Assembly (NCBI GenBank): GCA_021809755.1
Contig: JAJZJZ010000014.1
Location: 1-32,006, forward strand
Reading direction: 5' to 3'
Source of the DNA: Thermoplasmata archaeon
Lineage (GTDB): Archaea > Thermoplasmatota > Thermoplasmata > Thermoplasmatales > Thermoplasmataceae
DNA length: 32,006 nucleotides
Shown here: positions 7,100 to 15,628 of the stretch, in pieces
Layout of the letters: each line of letters begins with the position of its first letter
How positions within the stretch are numbered: position 1 is the stretch's first letter
Translations under genes and position numbers: made by a program
Notes under the pieces: model-generated
What the model was told of the DNA's origin: nothing
The model's database searches: none
The model's input: the letters and a program-made list of their open reading frames with translations, nothing else

Positions 7100-7137
7100 C
7101 TATTACGGGTATATATCCATATGAATTATGTATCATA

Positions 7138-7923
7138 ATGCTTGAAGTTCACAATATTAATGTTCGTTATGGAAAGAGCAGGAAACAGGCATTGAACGAT
7201 GTTTCAATTTCAGTGAATGGGGAAAAGGTTGCCATCGTTGGACCTAATGGTTCCGGAAAGACCACACTGCTAAAGGCAATTACAGGGTTAACTAATGTGT
7301 ATTCAGGAAATATCACTGTTTTCGGTCGAAATCTAACCACAATAATGAATGAATTGAGAATTTCTACGAATCTGCCAGACGTATACCGACTCTTAAGGAT
7401 GAATACTGCAGATACAATCAGATTGTATTCAGAACTGAAAATGCAGGATCCAGAAGAAATTCTTGGCTTCATAGAGGAAATGGATCTTTCTGATACGCTT
7501 GAAAAAATGCTCTATGAGCTCAGCACAGGTCAGCAGAAGATGATTTGTAATCTTATGTCACTTTCCAGCAGTTCCAAACTTATCTTGTTGGATGAGCCCT
7601 TTGAAAGCATCGATCTTAGGAGGAGAATAAAGCTGACAGATATGCTCATTAAGCATCCGGCGGAGATAGTTATGAATACACATGAATTTGATGTTCTGAC
7701 TAAATTAAAGGGCTGGGGTCTCTATTTCATCATAGAAGGAAGGCTTTTCGGAAAATTTGAGGCAAGCGAGGTAAAAAATCTCTTTATCAATAAGGGAGTG
7801 GTACCAAACAATATATCTGTCATGGAAACTGGATTTGGCACCTTTTCAATTTCAAGAGACCAGGGAGAAGTATCAATTTCTGCGGCAAGAAATTTCAACT
7901 CTCTTCTCAACGAGGTGACATAA
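7138..7923 (+). CDS. ABC transporter ATP-binding protein with divergent Q-loop and signature
   Basis: A 261-residue ATPase. Visible motifs: A-loop Tyr in NVRYGKSRK, Walker A GPNGSGKT (35-42), signature LSTGQ (128-132) where LSGGQ is usual, Walker B LILLDEP (148-154) and H-loop His181 in NTHEFD. The Q-loop region reads NLPDVYRLL, so the usual glutamine appears to be replaced by aspartate. An ATG 45 bases upstream is in frame, but the TATA-like box at 7108-7118 is 25 bp before ATG 7138, and MLEVHNINVRYG is a normal ABC start. First gene of a four-gene operon; its stop overlaps the next start (TAATG). Confidence 0.88.
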   Translation: MLEVHNINVRYGKSRKQALNDVSISVNGEKVAIVGPNGSGKTTLLKAITGLTNVYSGNITVFGRNLTTIMNELRISTNLPDVYRLLRMNTADTIRLYSELKMQDPEEILGFIEEMDLSDTLEKMLYELSTGQQKMICNLMSLSSSSKLILLDEPFESIDLRRRIKLTDMLIKHPAEIVMNTHEFDVLTKLKGWGLYFIIEGRLFGKFEASEVKNLFINKGVVPNNISVMETGFGTFSISRDQGEVSISAARNFNSLLNEVT

Positions 7924-8729
7924 TGATTGGTAAATATTTTCTTAAATCCATGCTAAAAAACCCAAATCTATGGGGCTGGGGGGTCTTATTCATGCTATTC
8001 TGGATATTCATGGGAGCATTTGTTTTCACCTCTAATTTTCCCAATCATGAGATTTACTTCAAATTGAATGCAGCCATATGGTTTGGCCTCATAGGATTAA
8101 TTTCAGCCAGCACTTTGTCCACATCCATTTCATACTCTATCTATTATGGAAACAGCTCTTTGGCGTATGCTTTCAGATTTACAACTCTTAAACCATCTGG
8201 ATATATATCTGGTTTTATGCTGAGCACCGGAATAATTGGGGGCGTTCTATCAGGAATCATGCTCACAATGACATTCGTCTTGTTCAGCTATACGAGCGGG
8301 TATTTACTCACGCCAAGCCTTCCTTACATTTCTATTTTGGCCGGAATTGCCGCAGGGGTATTCATGTTTCTCCTTGCATCCATAATAATAGTTGTTTTCA
8401 ATAACTATCTTGGTCTGAGAAACGTATCATTCGCTTCTTTTATTCCAATGATACTCACCTATCTCTTTGGATTCACACAGTTTAACGTAGGTCTTCCTTC
8501 GTATATTATATATGGAAGTCCTTTTACAGACATTTCAGATATCTTTGTATGGAGTTATTACGGGCATCGCGTTCCCTTAACACTAGAACCATTAAACAAC
8601 GGAATTCATATCAATCCGGAAATTCAGATGGTTATTCTGACAATATGGATATTAATCCTCATGGCTTGCTCGTTTTTGCTCATCAGAAGAATAAAACCCA
8701 AATCCATTGAGGAGGGGAGACAGGTATGA
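7923..8729 (+). CDS. ABC operon membrane protein (putative permease)
   Basis: 268 residues with six hydrophobic helices, no recognised motif beyond an ABC-2-like pattern. The first loop is long and follows a helix at residues 17-37. The start ATG overlaps the ATPase stop by one base and has a GAGGTG ribosome site five bases upstream, so translation is coupled. It probably forms the membrane channel for the ATPase at 7138, alone or with the next gene product. Substrate unknown. Confidence 0.8.
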   Translation: MIGKYFLKSMLKNPNLWGWGVLFMLFWIFMGAFVFTSNFPNHEIYFKLNAAIWFGLIGLISASTLSTSISYSIYYGNSSLAYAFRFTTLKPSGYISGFMLSTGIIGGVLSGIMLTMTFVLFSYTSGYLLTPSLPYISILAGIAAGVFMFLLASIIIVVFNNYLGLRNVSFASFIPMILTYLFGFTQFNVGLPSYIIYGSPFTDISDIFVWSYYGHRVPLTLEPLNNGIHINPEIQMVILTIWILILMACSFLLIRRIKPKSIEEGRQV

Positions 8730-9391
8730 CCCATGGCCTTTCTGAAAACGATATTGCAGATTTAACCGGAGTTGCAAAAAAAGCACTCAAATTTGATTTT
8801 TATATCTTTAGGAAAGCGTACGGATCATATTACGCAGTATGGGCAACTGCCATCACTCTATTTGTTTTTCTTCCTTATCTGTCATATTATCCTTCAATTG
8901 TCTCGTATGTTCCTTACATTCTCCTTACTGCATATCTTACCGTATTCTTTCTTGCCTTTTGGATAACCGGAAGAATTTTCAGAAGAGCTATACAGATAAT
9001 AGGATTCAAATCAATTCTAGTTGGAAAGCGAAAGGATTCTTTTGAAAGAAAATTTTTCAGTTCTTTGTCAATCATTATGTTTATTGTTATCATATTAATC
9101 ATCTCTTTCTACGGAATAAATAATATATTTGAGTCCCTCATTTTCTATAGTTTTTTAATATTCATGTCAATTTATCAACTCAAGAACCTTATGATGACAT
9201 TTGAGAAGATACCCGTTGAGGGTATGGTATCATTAATGTCATTTGTTTTGAGTATAATCCTATCCCTCCTCAGTATCTTTGTGGGAAAATCTGAGCTGGA
9301 TTTTTCCCTATCATGGCTTCCTGCAATAATTGGATGGTACTTCTCAGCACTCTATGCAATATACTCAAGCAAAAAATTTTTGGGGGAATGA
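8726..9391 (+). CDS. ABC operon second membrane protein
   Basis: 221 residues: an N-terminal cytoplasmic segment of about 35 residues, then six hydrophobic helices (about 38-85, 110-155, 165-215). No family recognised. It overlaps the previous gene as ATGA and has a strong purine-rich ribosome site (GAGGAGG). A basic loop after the second helix (GKRKDSFERKFF) would face the cytoplasm. It may be the second half of a heteromeric permease; this rests on the operon position. Confidence 0.75.
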   Translation: MTHGLSENDIADLTGVAKKALKFDFYIFRKAYGSYYAVWATAITLFVFLPYLSYYPSIVSYVPYILLTAYLTVFFLAFWITGRIFRRAIQIIGFKSILVGKRKDSFERKFFSSLSIIMFIVIILIISFYGINNIFESLIFYSFLIFMSIYQLKNLMMTFEKIPVEGMVSLMSFVLSIILSLLSIFVGKSELDFSLSWLPAIIGWYFSALYAIYSSKKFLGE

Positions 9392-9392
9392 A

Positions 9393-9767
9393 ATGCCCGA
9401 GTATGGAGGAGATCCAAATAATTCTTCAAAGGGGGATTCAGCACCATCCATTGATACTGACGAATTAAATAACATCATATCTGAGCTTTCAGAGCAACTT
9501 CAGGAGCCATTATTGAAATCATCTATTAGATTAATAATATTGATTTCGCTTGTTCATAACAAGCAGTTGAGTTTCAGTGAGTTGTCAAAAATAACATCAT
9601 CTGGAAAAGGGAGTATGAGCAATCATTTGGAAAAACTTCAGGAGAAAGGACTCATAAAAACATTTTATGCATTCAGCTTAACCGGTCCAAGATTGATGGC
9701 ACAGATAACAGAAAAGGGTATTTCGGCATATAACAGCTATGCCAATCTTCTTAAAAAAATTCTATAG
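9393..9767 (+). CDS. Winged-helix transcriptional regulator of the ABC operon
   Basis: 124 residues. The N-terminal 25 residues are polar and probably disordered; residues about 30-115 form a winged helix (LSFSELSKITSSGKGSMSNH is the recognition region, EKLQEKGLIKTFYAF leads into the wing), close to the wHTH_27/MarR-like proteins that are often encoded with archaeal ABC exporters. The ATG follows the previous stop by one base after a GGGGGAATGA purine stretch. It likely controls its own operon. Confidence 0.82.
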   Translation: MPEYGGDPNNSSKGDSAPSIDTDELNNIISELSEQLQEPLLKSSIRLIILISLVHNKQLSFSELSKITSSGKGSMSNHLEKLQEKGLIKTFYAFSLTGPRLMAQITEKGISAYNSYANLLKKIL

Positions 9768-9853
9768 TAGAATAAACGAAAAATCAACTTCTCTACGGGA
9801 TATAAGAAGATTCATATAAAAAAATGCTATTAGTAGCACTTCCAGGTGAATTA

Positions 9854-10786
9854 TTGGTTAAAATCGTTATAGCATTTGGTGGAAACGCCCTTTTGGAAAC
9901 AACAGATAGCAGAGATTATGCAACGCAGGTTAAACGCGCTTACAGAGCATTTGATGCAATTTGGAAAATAATATCCATGGAGGATGTTGTAATAACACAT
10001 GGAAATGGACCACAAGTTGGTGATATTCTTTTGAGAAACCAGATTTCAGATAGTTTACCACCACCAATGCCACTTGACACTTGTGGAGCAATGTCTCAGG
10101 GCCTCATAGGGCAGATAATGTTAGAGGCGTATGAGAGGGTACGGAATGAAAAGGGAATTTCAAAAGAGGCTGTTGTTACCGTAACAAGATCAATTGTCGA
10201 TCCTGAGGATAAAGCATTTCTGGAACCCACAAAACCAGTTGGGGCTGTATTTTCAGACGAAAAGGCAAGAGAATTAGTGAATAATAACGGCTGGAAAATG
10301 TCAAAGACAGAGAAGGGATGGAGACGGGTTGTTCCATCACCATTTCCGATGGAAATAGTTGAAAGAAATGTAATATTATCACAATTGAGGTCAGGGTTCC
10401 TTCCCATATGCACAGGCGGTGGGGGGATTCCAGTAATCAGGAAAAACAAAACACTCCTTGGAGTAGAGGCAGTTATTGACAAAGATCTGGCATCATCTGT
10501 TCTTGCAAGTTCAATAGAAGCGGATAAACTTGCAATATTAACGGATGTGAAAAATGTCTTTATTAATTTCGGAAAGCCCGACCAGAAAGCATTATCTCAA
10601 ATCACAATGGAAGAGGGAAAGGATTATCTGTCAAAGGGATTCTTCGGAAAGGGAAGCATGGAACCCAAGGTCAGAGCAGCTCTCAGATTCATTGAAAAGG
10701 GAGGAAAAGAGGCGGTAATTGGAAGTCTCTCAGATGCCCTTAACGTTCTTTCAGGAAAATCCGGAACCAGATTCGTAAAGTCATGA
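9854..10786 (+). CDS. arcC: Carbamate kinase
   Basis: Catalyses ATP + carbamate = ADP + carbamoyl phosphate, in the ATP-forming direction in arginine/citrulline or purine breakdown. Amino-acid-kinase motifs: AFGGNALL at the N-terminus, THGNGPQVGDILLRN, LDTCGAMSQGLIGQIM, ICTGGGGIPV, AVIDKDLASSVLA and FGKGSMEPKVRAALRF. The TTG at 9854 gives 310 residues, the normal family length, and has AGGTGA four bases upstream; ATG 9824 would add ten unconserved residues. No arginine deiminase or ornithine transcarbamylase gene is in the window, so the carbamoyl phosphate source is not visible. Its end overlaps no base of, but directly abuts, the convergent gene. Confidence 0.93.
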   Translation: MVKIVIAFGGNALLETTDSRDYATQVKRAYRAFDAIWKIISMEDVVITHGNGPQVGDILLRNQISDSLPPPMPLDTCGAMSQGLIGQIMLEAYERVRNEKGISKEAVVTVTRSIVDPEDKAFLEPTKPVGAVFSDEKARELVNNNGWKMSKTEKGWRRVVPSPFPMEIVERNVILSQLRSGFLPICTGGGGIPVIRKNKTLLGVEAVIDKDLASSVLASSIEADKLAILTDVKNVFINFGKPDQKALSQITMEEGKDYLSKGFFGKGSMEPKVRAALRFIEKGGKEAVIGSLSDALNVLSGKSGTRFVKS

Positions 10787-11437
10787 TGATTCAAGCGCAG
10801 AAAAATTGCCGCTGCCATCTGATTTTATTTTCTTCAACTTCTCCATATATTCCAGAATTGTTTTCAGCCTTTGTTCATCCATATCAAGTTCGAACGATTT
10901 TCCCAATTCCTTTCTAATCTGAAGCAAAGTCATTGGCGTCTTTAAGATTTTACCTGTCAGATTCATAACATCCTCAAAAACGTTCCAAGGGAATATGAAC
11001 CATGTCCATTGTGAGTCGCTTATCTCTCTTGCAAAATAATCAGGAATAAATTCTGAATGTGAAATGTGAAGCATCGCGGCAGTTTTTACGCTCTTCGGGG
11101 ATTGTGATTTAATATAATCCAATGCTACTCTCATGCTCTGTCCTGTATCGGTTATATCGTCAATAATCAAAACATTCATGCCCCTGATGTCAGAGGAAAG
11201 TCCCTGCTTCAGCTTTGCCATTCCGTCCTTTGAGGCTGTCAGACCCCAGTGCTCGGTTTTCACTGCATACAACTCCTTTCTAAGAAGTTTATCTGAAACA
11301 ATCCTTGCAGGCACCAGTCCTCCCCGTGACATTCCAATAATAGCATCGGGTATCTCTTCTGATATGATTTTATCTGACAGGCTCTTACACCAGTCCTCTA
11401 TTTCCTCCCAAGTTACCAGCTTTGCCCTGAATTCCAT
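10781..11437 (-). CDS. PRTase-type phosphoribosyltransferase
   Basis: 218 residues of the type I phosphoribosyltransferase fold. The PRPP-binding loop VLIIDDITDTGQS (89-101) and the N-terminal pattern IIGMSRGGLVPARIVSD are clear. Archaeal proteins of this type use hypoxanthine/guanine or xanthine, as in GPT/XPRT-like enzymes of purine salvage; the exact base cannot be read from the sequence. The C-terminal 60 residues carry a helical extension (MTLLQIRKELGKSFELDMDE and following) that is longer than in minimal enzymes. Convergent with arcC: the stops share TCATGA. Confidence 0.85.
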   Translation of the reverse strand: MEFRAKLVTWEEIEDWCKSLSDKIISEEIPDAIIGMSRGGLVPARIVSDKLLRKELYAVKTEHWGLTASKDGMAKLKQGLSSDIRGMNVLIIDDITDTGQSMRVALDYIKSQSPKSVKTAAMLHISHSEFIPDYFAREISDSQWTWFIFPWNVFEDVMNLTGKILKTPMTLLQIRKELGKSFELDMDEQRLKTILEYMEKLKKIKSDGSGNFSALESS

Positions 11438-11499
11438 TTTAATCCGGAGTCCGATTATCTAATTGCACATTTCCTTTTTGGTTTCATCTTTCACTCTAA

Positions 11500-13023
11500 C
11501 TAAACCTTTTCTGGTTTAGCAGCTAGTAATCTCGCCTCGTTCACCTTTCTCACCCTTTTTCCGGTTCCGAGAACCTCATTTGCTGTGATTGTAAGAACAG
11601 CTGCGAGGGCAAACGCTGCAGCGGATATGATGAATACTGTGAAATAAGCTGTGGACGAAGGAAGTGATTCATATATGGGTATATTGTGAGAAGAGCCTAC
11701 AAGGTAAACTGCTGTTATTGTGGACATTATGGATCCGGCAATTGGTGCCCCTATACTACTTCCAACATTTCTGAACGTTCCGTTCATGGCCGTTGCAAGA
11801 CCCATATCCTTTGGATTCACAGTCAGAACAATGAGGTTAATCAATGATGCATTCATGAGTGATATGCCACCACCTACGAAGAACTCAAGGAGGAGTATCT
11901 GATCATAACTAGTGCTATAAGCCATTAACAGGAATGCCACCGATGATAAAGCCGCACCAAATACTGCAAGTGGTTTTACCCCGGTTCTGGAAACCATCTT
12001 CCCGGTCACTATTGCAAGGAAGAAAACCCCCAATGCAAAGGGAACAAGAGAAAGTCCAGTTCCAAGGATGGATAAGTTAAATCCTGCCGGAGATGGGTTT
12101 TCAAATTTGTATGTGAGGGCCTGCATTGCCAGAAACATTCCCATTCCTGATATAGACAGAATTATGTTTGCCACCATGACATTTCTCATTGAGAGGAGTT
12201 TGAAGTGGATAATTGCCTCGCCGCCATTGAGTGAATATTGCCTCTCATAAATGAGTAATGGAAATAGAAGAACTACTCCAAACATGAGCAGAGCAATAGT
12301 GGATGTTGAATACCATCCCCATGATGGGCCTTCAGAAAGGGCAAATACCACGGCCCCTAGAGATAGTGCCAGAAGTGTTGCACCAATATAGTCAATCTTT
12401 ACTTCAGGTCTCCTGAATCTTGATTCTTTAACCATGATGAATGTGATAATGGCGAGAAACAGAATGAATGGGATTGCCGTGTGGTATGTCATTCTCCAGC
12501 CAAAGTCATTTGAAATCAGTGAGCCAAGGGGAAGAGATATTGCGAAACCTACACCAAACATTGCACTGATAAGGGCTTGAGCCCTTGGAACAATCTCTCT
12601 TGGAAATTCTTCCCTGACAAGACTCATGCCCAGAGGCATAATAGTCAATCCAATCCCCTGAATTGTCCTTGCAGCAATCATGAAATCATATGTGGGTGAA
12701 AATCCGGTGACGGAGACAGATATGGAGTATATTACAAGAACAATTGTGAGCATCTTCTTTTTGCCATAAAGATCTCCTAGCTTTCCAATAACGGGAGTAA
12801 GGGCAACTCCTCCCACAAGGTATGTGGATAGTAAGAGGCTTGCCTGTGCAACAGAAATATTGAATTGCTTCTCTATGGCCGGAAGTGAAGGGGTAAGCAT
12901 CCCCTCAATATACATCACAATTAAAACAAGTCCTGCAAGAATGAGCATAACTCTCAACGCGTATTTGGAATCAAACTCCTCTTTTGACCTGAAATTTTTG
13001 TCATCAATTTCGTTGTTTTCCAT
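11500..13023 (-). CDS. MFS transporter, DHA2-like drug exporter (14 TM)
   Basis: 507 residues with 14 hydrophobic helices, the layout of the DHA2 (EmrB/QacA) drug:proton antiporters. The family motif A in the loop after helix 2 is present as GKLGDLYGKKKML, and the early helix contains MLTPSLPAIEKQFNIS, typical for this group. I choose ATG 13023, which has GGGTGA five bases upstream and lies one base after the marR stop; GTG 13032 is in frame too. It is co-transcribed with the MarR regulator and probably exports toxic organic compounds under its control. Confidence 0.9.
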   Translation of the reverse strand: MENNEIDDKNFRSKEEFDSKYALRVMLILAGLVLIVMYIEGMLTPSLPAIEKQFNISVAQASLLLSTYLVGGVALTPVIGKLGDLYGKKKMLTIVLVIYSISVSVTGFSPTYDFMIAARTIQGIGLTIMPLGMSLVREEFPREIVPRAQALISAMFGVGFAISLPLGSLISNDFGWRMTYHTAIPFILFLAIITFIMVKESRFRRPEVKIDYIGATLLALSLGAVVFALSEGPSWGWYSTSTIALLMFGVVLLFPLLIYERQYSLNGGEAIIHFKLLSMRNVMVANIILSISGMGMFLAMQALTYKFENPSPAGFNLSILGTGLSLVPFALGVFFLAIVTGKMVSRTGVKPLAVFGAALSSVAFLLMAYSTSYDQILLLEFFVGGGISLMNASLINLIVLTVNPKDMGLATAMNGTFRNVGSSIGAPIAGSIMSTITAVYLVGSSHNIPIYESLPSSTAYFTVFIISAAAFALAAVLTITANEVLGTGKRVRKVNEARLLAAKPEKV

Positions 13024-13024
13024 A

Positions 13025-13510
13025 TTATTCACCCTGTTTTTTTATCTTTAATTCAACAGAATCATGAAGAAATAGTGTGAGTTTTCCCAGAAAATTAATG
13101 GCTACTTCGAAATTTTCAATGGGCATTGATTTTAAAGCTTGCTCTATGAGGCACTGGTTATGATTTTCAAGGTTAAGAACAAGCACTTTCCCTTCACTGC
13201 TCAACTCTACCACCACAACTCTTCTGTCAGTTTCATCGTGTGTTCTGAATATGAGTTTTTCTGATTCCATGGAATTTAGAATCTCTGAAACGGCTGGAAG
13301 GCTGATACCCAATAATTCAGAAATTTCAGAGGTTTTCCTCTTACCATGATAATATAGAAACTTCATGAGGAAGAATTTAGGTATGGTAATTCCCCTTGAT
13401 CTCAAAGAACCCATCTGGAGAAACATGATTTCCTGCAGCAGTGTTCTAAGAGACCTCGTAAATTCAGATATTTTAACTTCGTTCAGAGAGTCTTGTTTGG
13501 AATCAGTCAC
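13025..13510 (-). CDS. MarR-family transcriptional regulator
   Basis: 161 residues with a MarR winged helix: KRKTSEISELLGISLPAVSE as helix-turn-helix, EILNSMESEKLIFRTHDETD and RRVVVVELSSEGK as the wing with its conserved D-RR motif. Terminal helices would form the dimer interface. The start is GTG 13510 with no ribosome site; a TATA-like TATATAG is centred about 24 bp upstream, so the mRNA is probably leaderless. An inverted repeat beyond it (13538-13557) is a likely operator. It is the first gene of a two-gene unit with the MFS exporter, a common repressor-pump pair. Confidence 0.92.
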   Translation of the reverse strand: MTDSKQDSLNEVKISEFTRSLRTLLQEIMFLQMGSLRSRGITIPKFFLMKFLYYHGKRKTSEISELLGISLPAVSEILNSMESEKLIFRTHDETDRRVVVVELSSEGKVLVLNLENHNQCLIEQALKSMPIENFEVAINFLGKLTLFLHDSVELKIKKQGE

Positions 13511-13537
13511 AGTTAGTAATTAAAACAAACTATATAT

Positions 13538-13557
13538 TAGTTAGGATTCATTAACTA
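13538..13557. promoter_or_regulatory. Inverted repeat overlapping the marR promoter
   Basis: TAGTTAGGATTCATTAACTA: arms TAGTTA and TAACTA with an 8-bp spacer. It is adjacent to the TATA-like element of the marR-MFS unit (13530-13539), the usual place for a MarR operator. A related GTTAGTAATTA lies closer to the start (13512-13522). Confidence 0.45.
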
Positions 13558-13667
13558 TTAACTTATATTTATTTTAGAATATTTAAGTAATTACCCTAAT
13601 GCATCTAATAGACAAGGTATCTAAACTATATTTCTCAGAAGTGAAAAGCTTTCAATCAATTACAAAA

Positions 13668-13678
13668 TTAAATATAAG
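13668..13678 (+). promoter_or_regulatory. TATA box of tRNA-Glu
   Basis: TTAAATATAAG lies about 27 bp before the tRNA-Glu 5' end, a good archaeal TATA element for a tRNA gene. Confidence 0.55.
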
Positions 13679-13699
13679 AACTAGTGTTTACCTGTTACC

Positions 13700-13774
13700 G
13701 CTCCGATGGTGTAGTCCGGTCAAGCATATCGGCCTTTCGAGCCGACGACCCGGGTCCAAATCCCGGTCGGAGCA
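13700..13774 (+). tRNA. tRNA-Glu (anticodon TTC)
   Basis: 75 nt. Acceptor GCTCCGA/TCGGAGC with discriminator A. Anticodon stem TCGGC/GCCGA around loop CTTTCGA gives anticodon TTC. T arm CCGGG-TCCAAAT-CCCGG. No intron, CCA not encoded. Confidence 0.95.
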
Positions 13775-13827
13775 TTTCGCTGAATTATGTGTTTTACCTT
13801 CTATCTATCTGATAGGGAAACTGGATT

Positions 13828-14112
13828 CTAAATATCCAGTGATCTGTAAAGGAAAATATAACCAGCGAGCGAAAGGGCATTTATCAATAGAAGGAGTGCA
13901 GCAAGGCCTGAACTGAAACTCAATGATAGATTGTAGTAAATCACCACGGCCACTATTGATTCTGCCAGAAGTGTCGAACTGAACGCAATAATTCCGCCAA
14001 AGACTCTTGATCTGATGTTTCTGTAACTCCGAAGGTAAGACGCCAGCAGGAAAGCAAAAACGATCACTGACATAGAGAGCAGAATTATGTTCGCTATCCA
14101 CAATGGGCCCAT
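13828..14112 (-). CDS. Small three-helix membrane protein
   Basis: 94 residues with three hydrophobic helices (about 5-25, 37-62, 67-88) and a basic loop YLRSYRNIRSRVFG between the first two. It starts two bases after the winged-helix gene stop, so the two are co-transcribed. Pairs of an ArsR-like winged helix and a small membrane protein are frequent in archaea (for example DUF7521-type proteins in haloarchaea); the similarity here is in layout only. It may sense membrane state for the regulator. Confidence 0.72.
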   Translation of the reverse strand: MGPLWIANIILLSMSVIVFAFLLASYLRSYRNIRSRVFGGIIAFSSTLLAESIVAVVIYYNLSLSFSSGLAALLLLINALSLAGYIFLYRSLDI

Positions 14113-14113
14113 A

Positions 14114-14434
14114 TTATTCTTCCCTCCCTGTCATTCCTGCCTTGTCTAATATTTCTTCAAATATATAAAAGTTTTTGGTCAGTAGATGGGAAGCAAAATA
14201 AACCCTTCCATATCCTTCACCCTGTACACTCAGGAGGTTGTTTGCAAGCAGAATTTTGATGTGATGCTCTATTGTCCTGTAATTTACCTTGGTATCAGAA
14301 CTTAGCTGGTTAGCATTTTTGGGGTTATCTAGGATTGATTTCATTATTTTTAATCTCATGTTTCCTCCTCTTGTCGAAATGAATGTCCACCAGAGCAGAC
14401 GCTTTAACGAGCTTTGAAAATCTTCAGCAGCCAA
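14114..14434 (-). CDS. ArsR-like winged-helix regulator
   Basis: 106 residues. The pattern LLWWTFISTRGGNMRLKIMK, DNPKNANQLSSDTKVNYRTI and EHHIKILLANNLL is that of archaeal winged-helix proteins that start with a tryptophan-rich helix and an RGG turn. The TTG start at 14434 keeps this conserved helix; the next ATG (MRLKIM) would delete it. A TATA-like AT-rich element lies about 24 bp upstream. It forms a two-gene unit with the three-helix membrane protein that follows. Confidence 0.82.
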   Translation of the reverse strand: MAAEDFQSSLKRLLWWTFISTRGGNMRLKIMKSILDNPKNANQLSSDTKVNYRTIEHHIKILLANNLLSVQGEGYGRVYFASHLLTKNFYIFEEILDKAGMTGREE

Positions 14435-14482
14435 TTTATCAGTTGAATGGATAAAATAAGATAAATATTCCTCTTTCGAGGA

Positions 14483-15514
14483 TTACACTTTATTTAACGT
14501 ATTGGTTCCTGTTATCTGAAATACCTCGTTGAATATCTGAAACACAGGCATGCCACTGGCCGTTACAAATCCTGTGTTATAGTACAGGAGATCATAACTT
14601 ACGTTTATGTACTTGAACTGGGACAGGTTTGCCGAGTTCTGCACTATGAACTGAACAGTTGCGCTCACGTTGGCGACATTCCCATTAATTGTTACGCTTG
14701 GTGGAGCCTCCGCATAAAACCAGACTGCAGACCATGCCATGAAAAACTTGTTCCATGTAGTGTTAATCTGTGCAATACCGGAATATGTTCCATTCAGGGG
14801 ACCGCCAATCCATTTTAAAGTGGCGTTTGAATTGTACTGCTTCATAACGGATGTGTTGTTTTCTATGGCAATATTGTTCCAATGGCTGAATGCCAAATTT
14901 TCAACGTAATTCTGTAGCACAAACTGCTGCGCGGTTGAGACGTATCCGGATCCAACTATATGCCATGTCTCGTAACTTATCAGCCATTTCCCACTGTTTT
15001 CCTTGTAGTTGAGCGTATAGCTAATATTGAGGTACTGCACCTGATTGCTGTTGGCAACGGGTGTTAATACAAACTGATTTAATGAAGATACGATAGCATT
15101 ATTGCCGCTTACTGAAACTACGGGAGGTGATTCCGTATAATACCACACCGCAGACCATAGGCCAAAAAATTTGTTCCACGTGGAAGTGATGTTGGCAACT
15201 CCGCTATATGTACCGGAAAGCGGTCCGCCGATCCAGTGGAGGGTCGCGTTGCCCGTATACTGTGGGCTGATAAGGCTCGAGTTTTCTATTGCTATATAGT
15301 CCCAGTGCGAATAAGCACTGTTGAGAACCACCGAAGCCTGCTGACTTGAATAACCCGATTGCAGGTTGCTATAGCTGTTTTCGTTTCTGCCTGCTGCGGA
15401 ATACTCGTAAACAAAGAGCCCTGCCATGACTATGGTCAGCGCTACGAACACAGCCGCAACGACTTTGATTGATTTATTATCCATAATATTGAATGCTTTT
15501 ATTGATAAAGCCAT
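14483..15514 (-). CDS. Secreted/anchored protein with two NTF2-like repeats
   Basis: 343 residues. A hydrophobic helix at about 18-36 (VVAAVFVALTIVMAGLFVY) works as signal anchor. The rest consists of two homologous units, about 62-190 and 200-330, each with SHW...IAIEN, ATLxWIGGPLxGTYSGxAxI, TTWNKFFxxWSAVW and a final set of strands; this is the pattern of SnoaL/NTF2-like domains. Several N-glycosylation sequons are present. It should sit outside the cell; ligand unknown. ATG 15514 is supported by TTATAT (15536-15541), 25 bp upstream; ATG 15484 is an alternative. Confidence 0.75.
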   Translation of the reverse strand: MALSIKAFNIMDNKSIKVVAAVFVALTIVMAGLFVYEYSAAGRNENSYSNLQSGYSSQQASVVLNSAYSHWDYIAIENSSLISPQYTGNATLHWIGGPLSGTYSGVANITSTWNKFFGLWSAVWYYTESPPVVSVSGNNAIVSSLNQFVLTPVANSNQVQYLNISYTLNYKENSGKWLISYETWHIVGSGYVSTAQQFVLQNYVENLAFSHWNNIAIENNTSVMKQYNSNATLKWIGGPLNGTYSGIAQINTTWNKFFMAWSAVWFYAEAPPSVTINGNVANVSATVQFIVQNSANLSQFKYINVSYDLLYYNTGFVTASGMPVFQIFNEVFQITGTNTLNKV

Positions 15515-15535
15515 TTTTTCAAGATCGTGTGCGAC

Positions 15536-15541
15536 TTATAT
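15536..15541 (-). promoter_or_regulatory. TATA box of the NTF2-repeat protein gene
   Basis: GCATATAAGTC on the minus strand is centred 25 bp before ATG 15514, giving a leaderless transcript. Confidence 0.5.
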
Positions 15542-15628
15542 GCAAATCTCTTGCAGGTCTCTTCCTAAATTCGTATAGTCAATGAAAACGATAACGATAT
15601 ATTACAGCATTGAGTAAAGATATTATCA

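Noticed and set aside
13599-14101. Frames around tRNA-Glu and antisense to the small membrane protein
   Set aside because: They cross the tRNA gene or lie opposite to the three-helix membrane protein, whose frame has clear helices and operon spacing.
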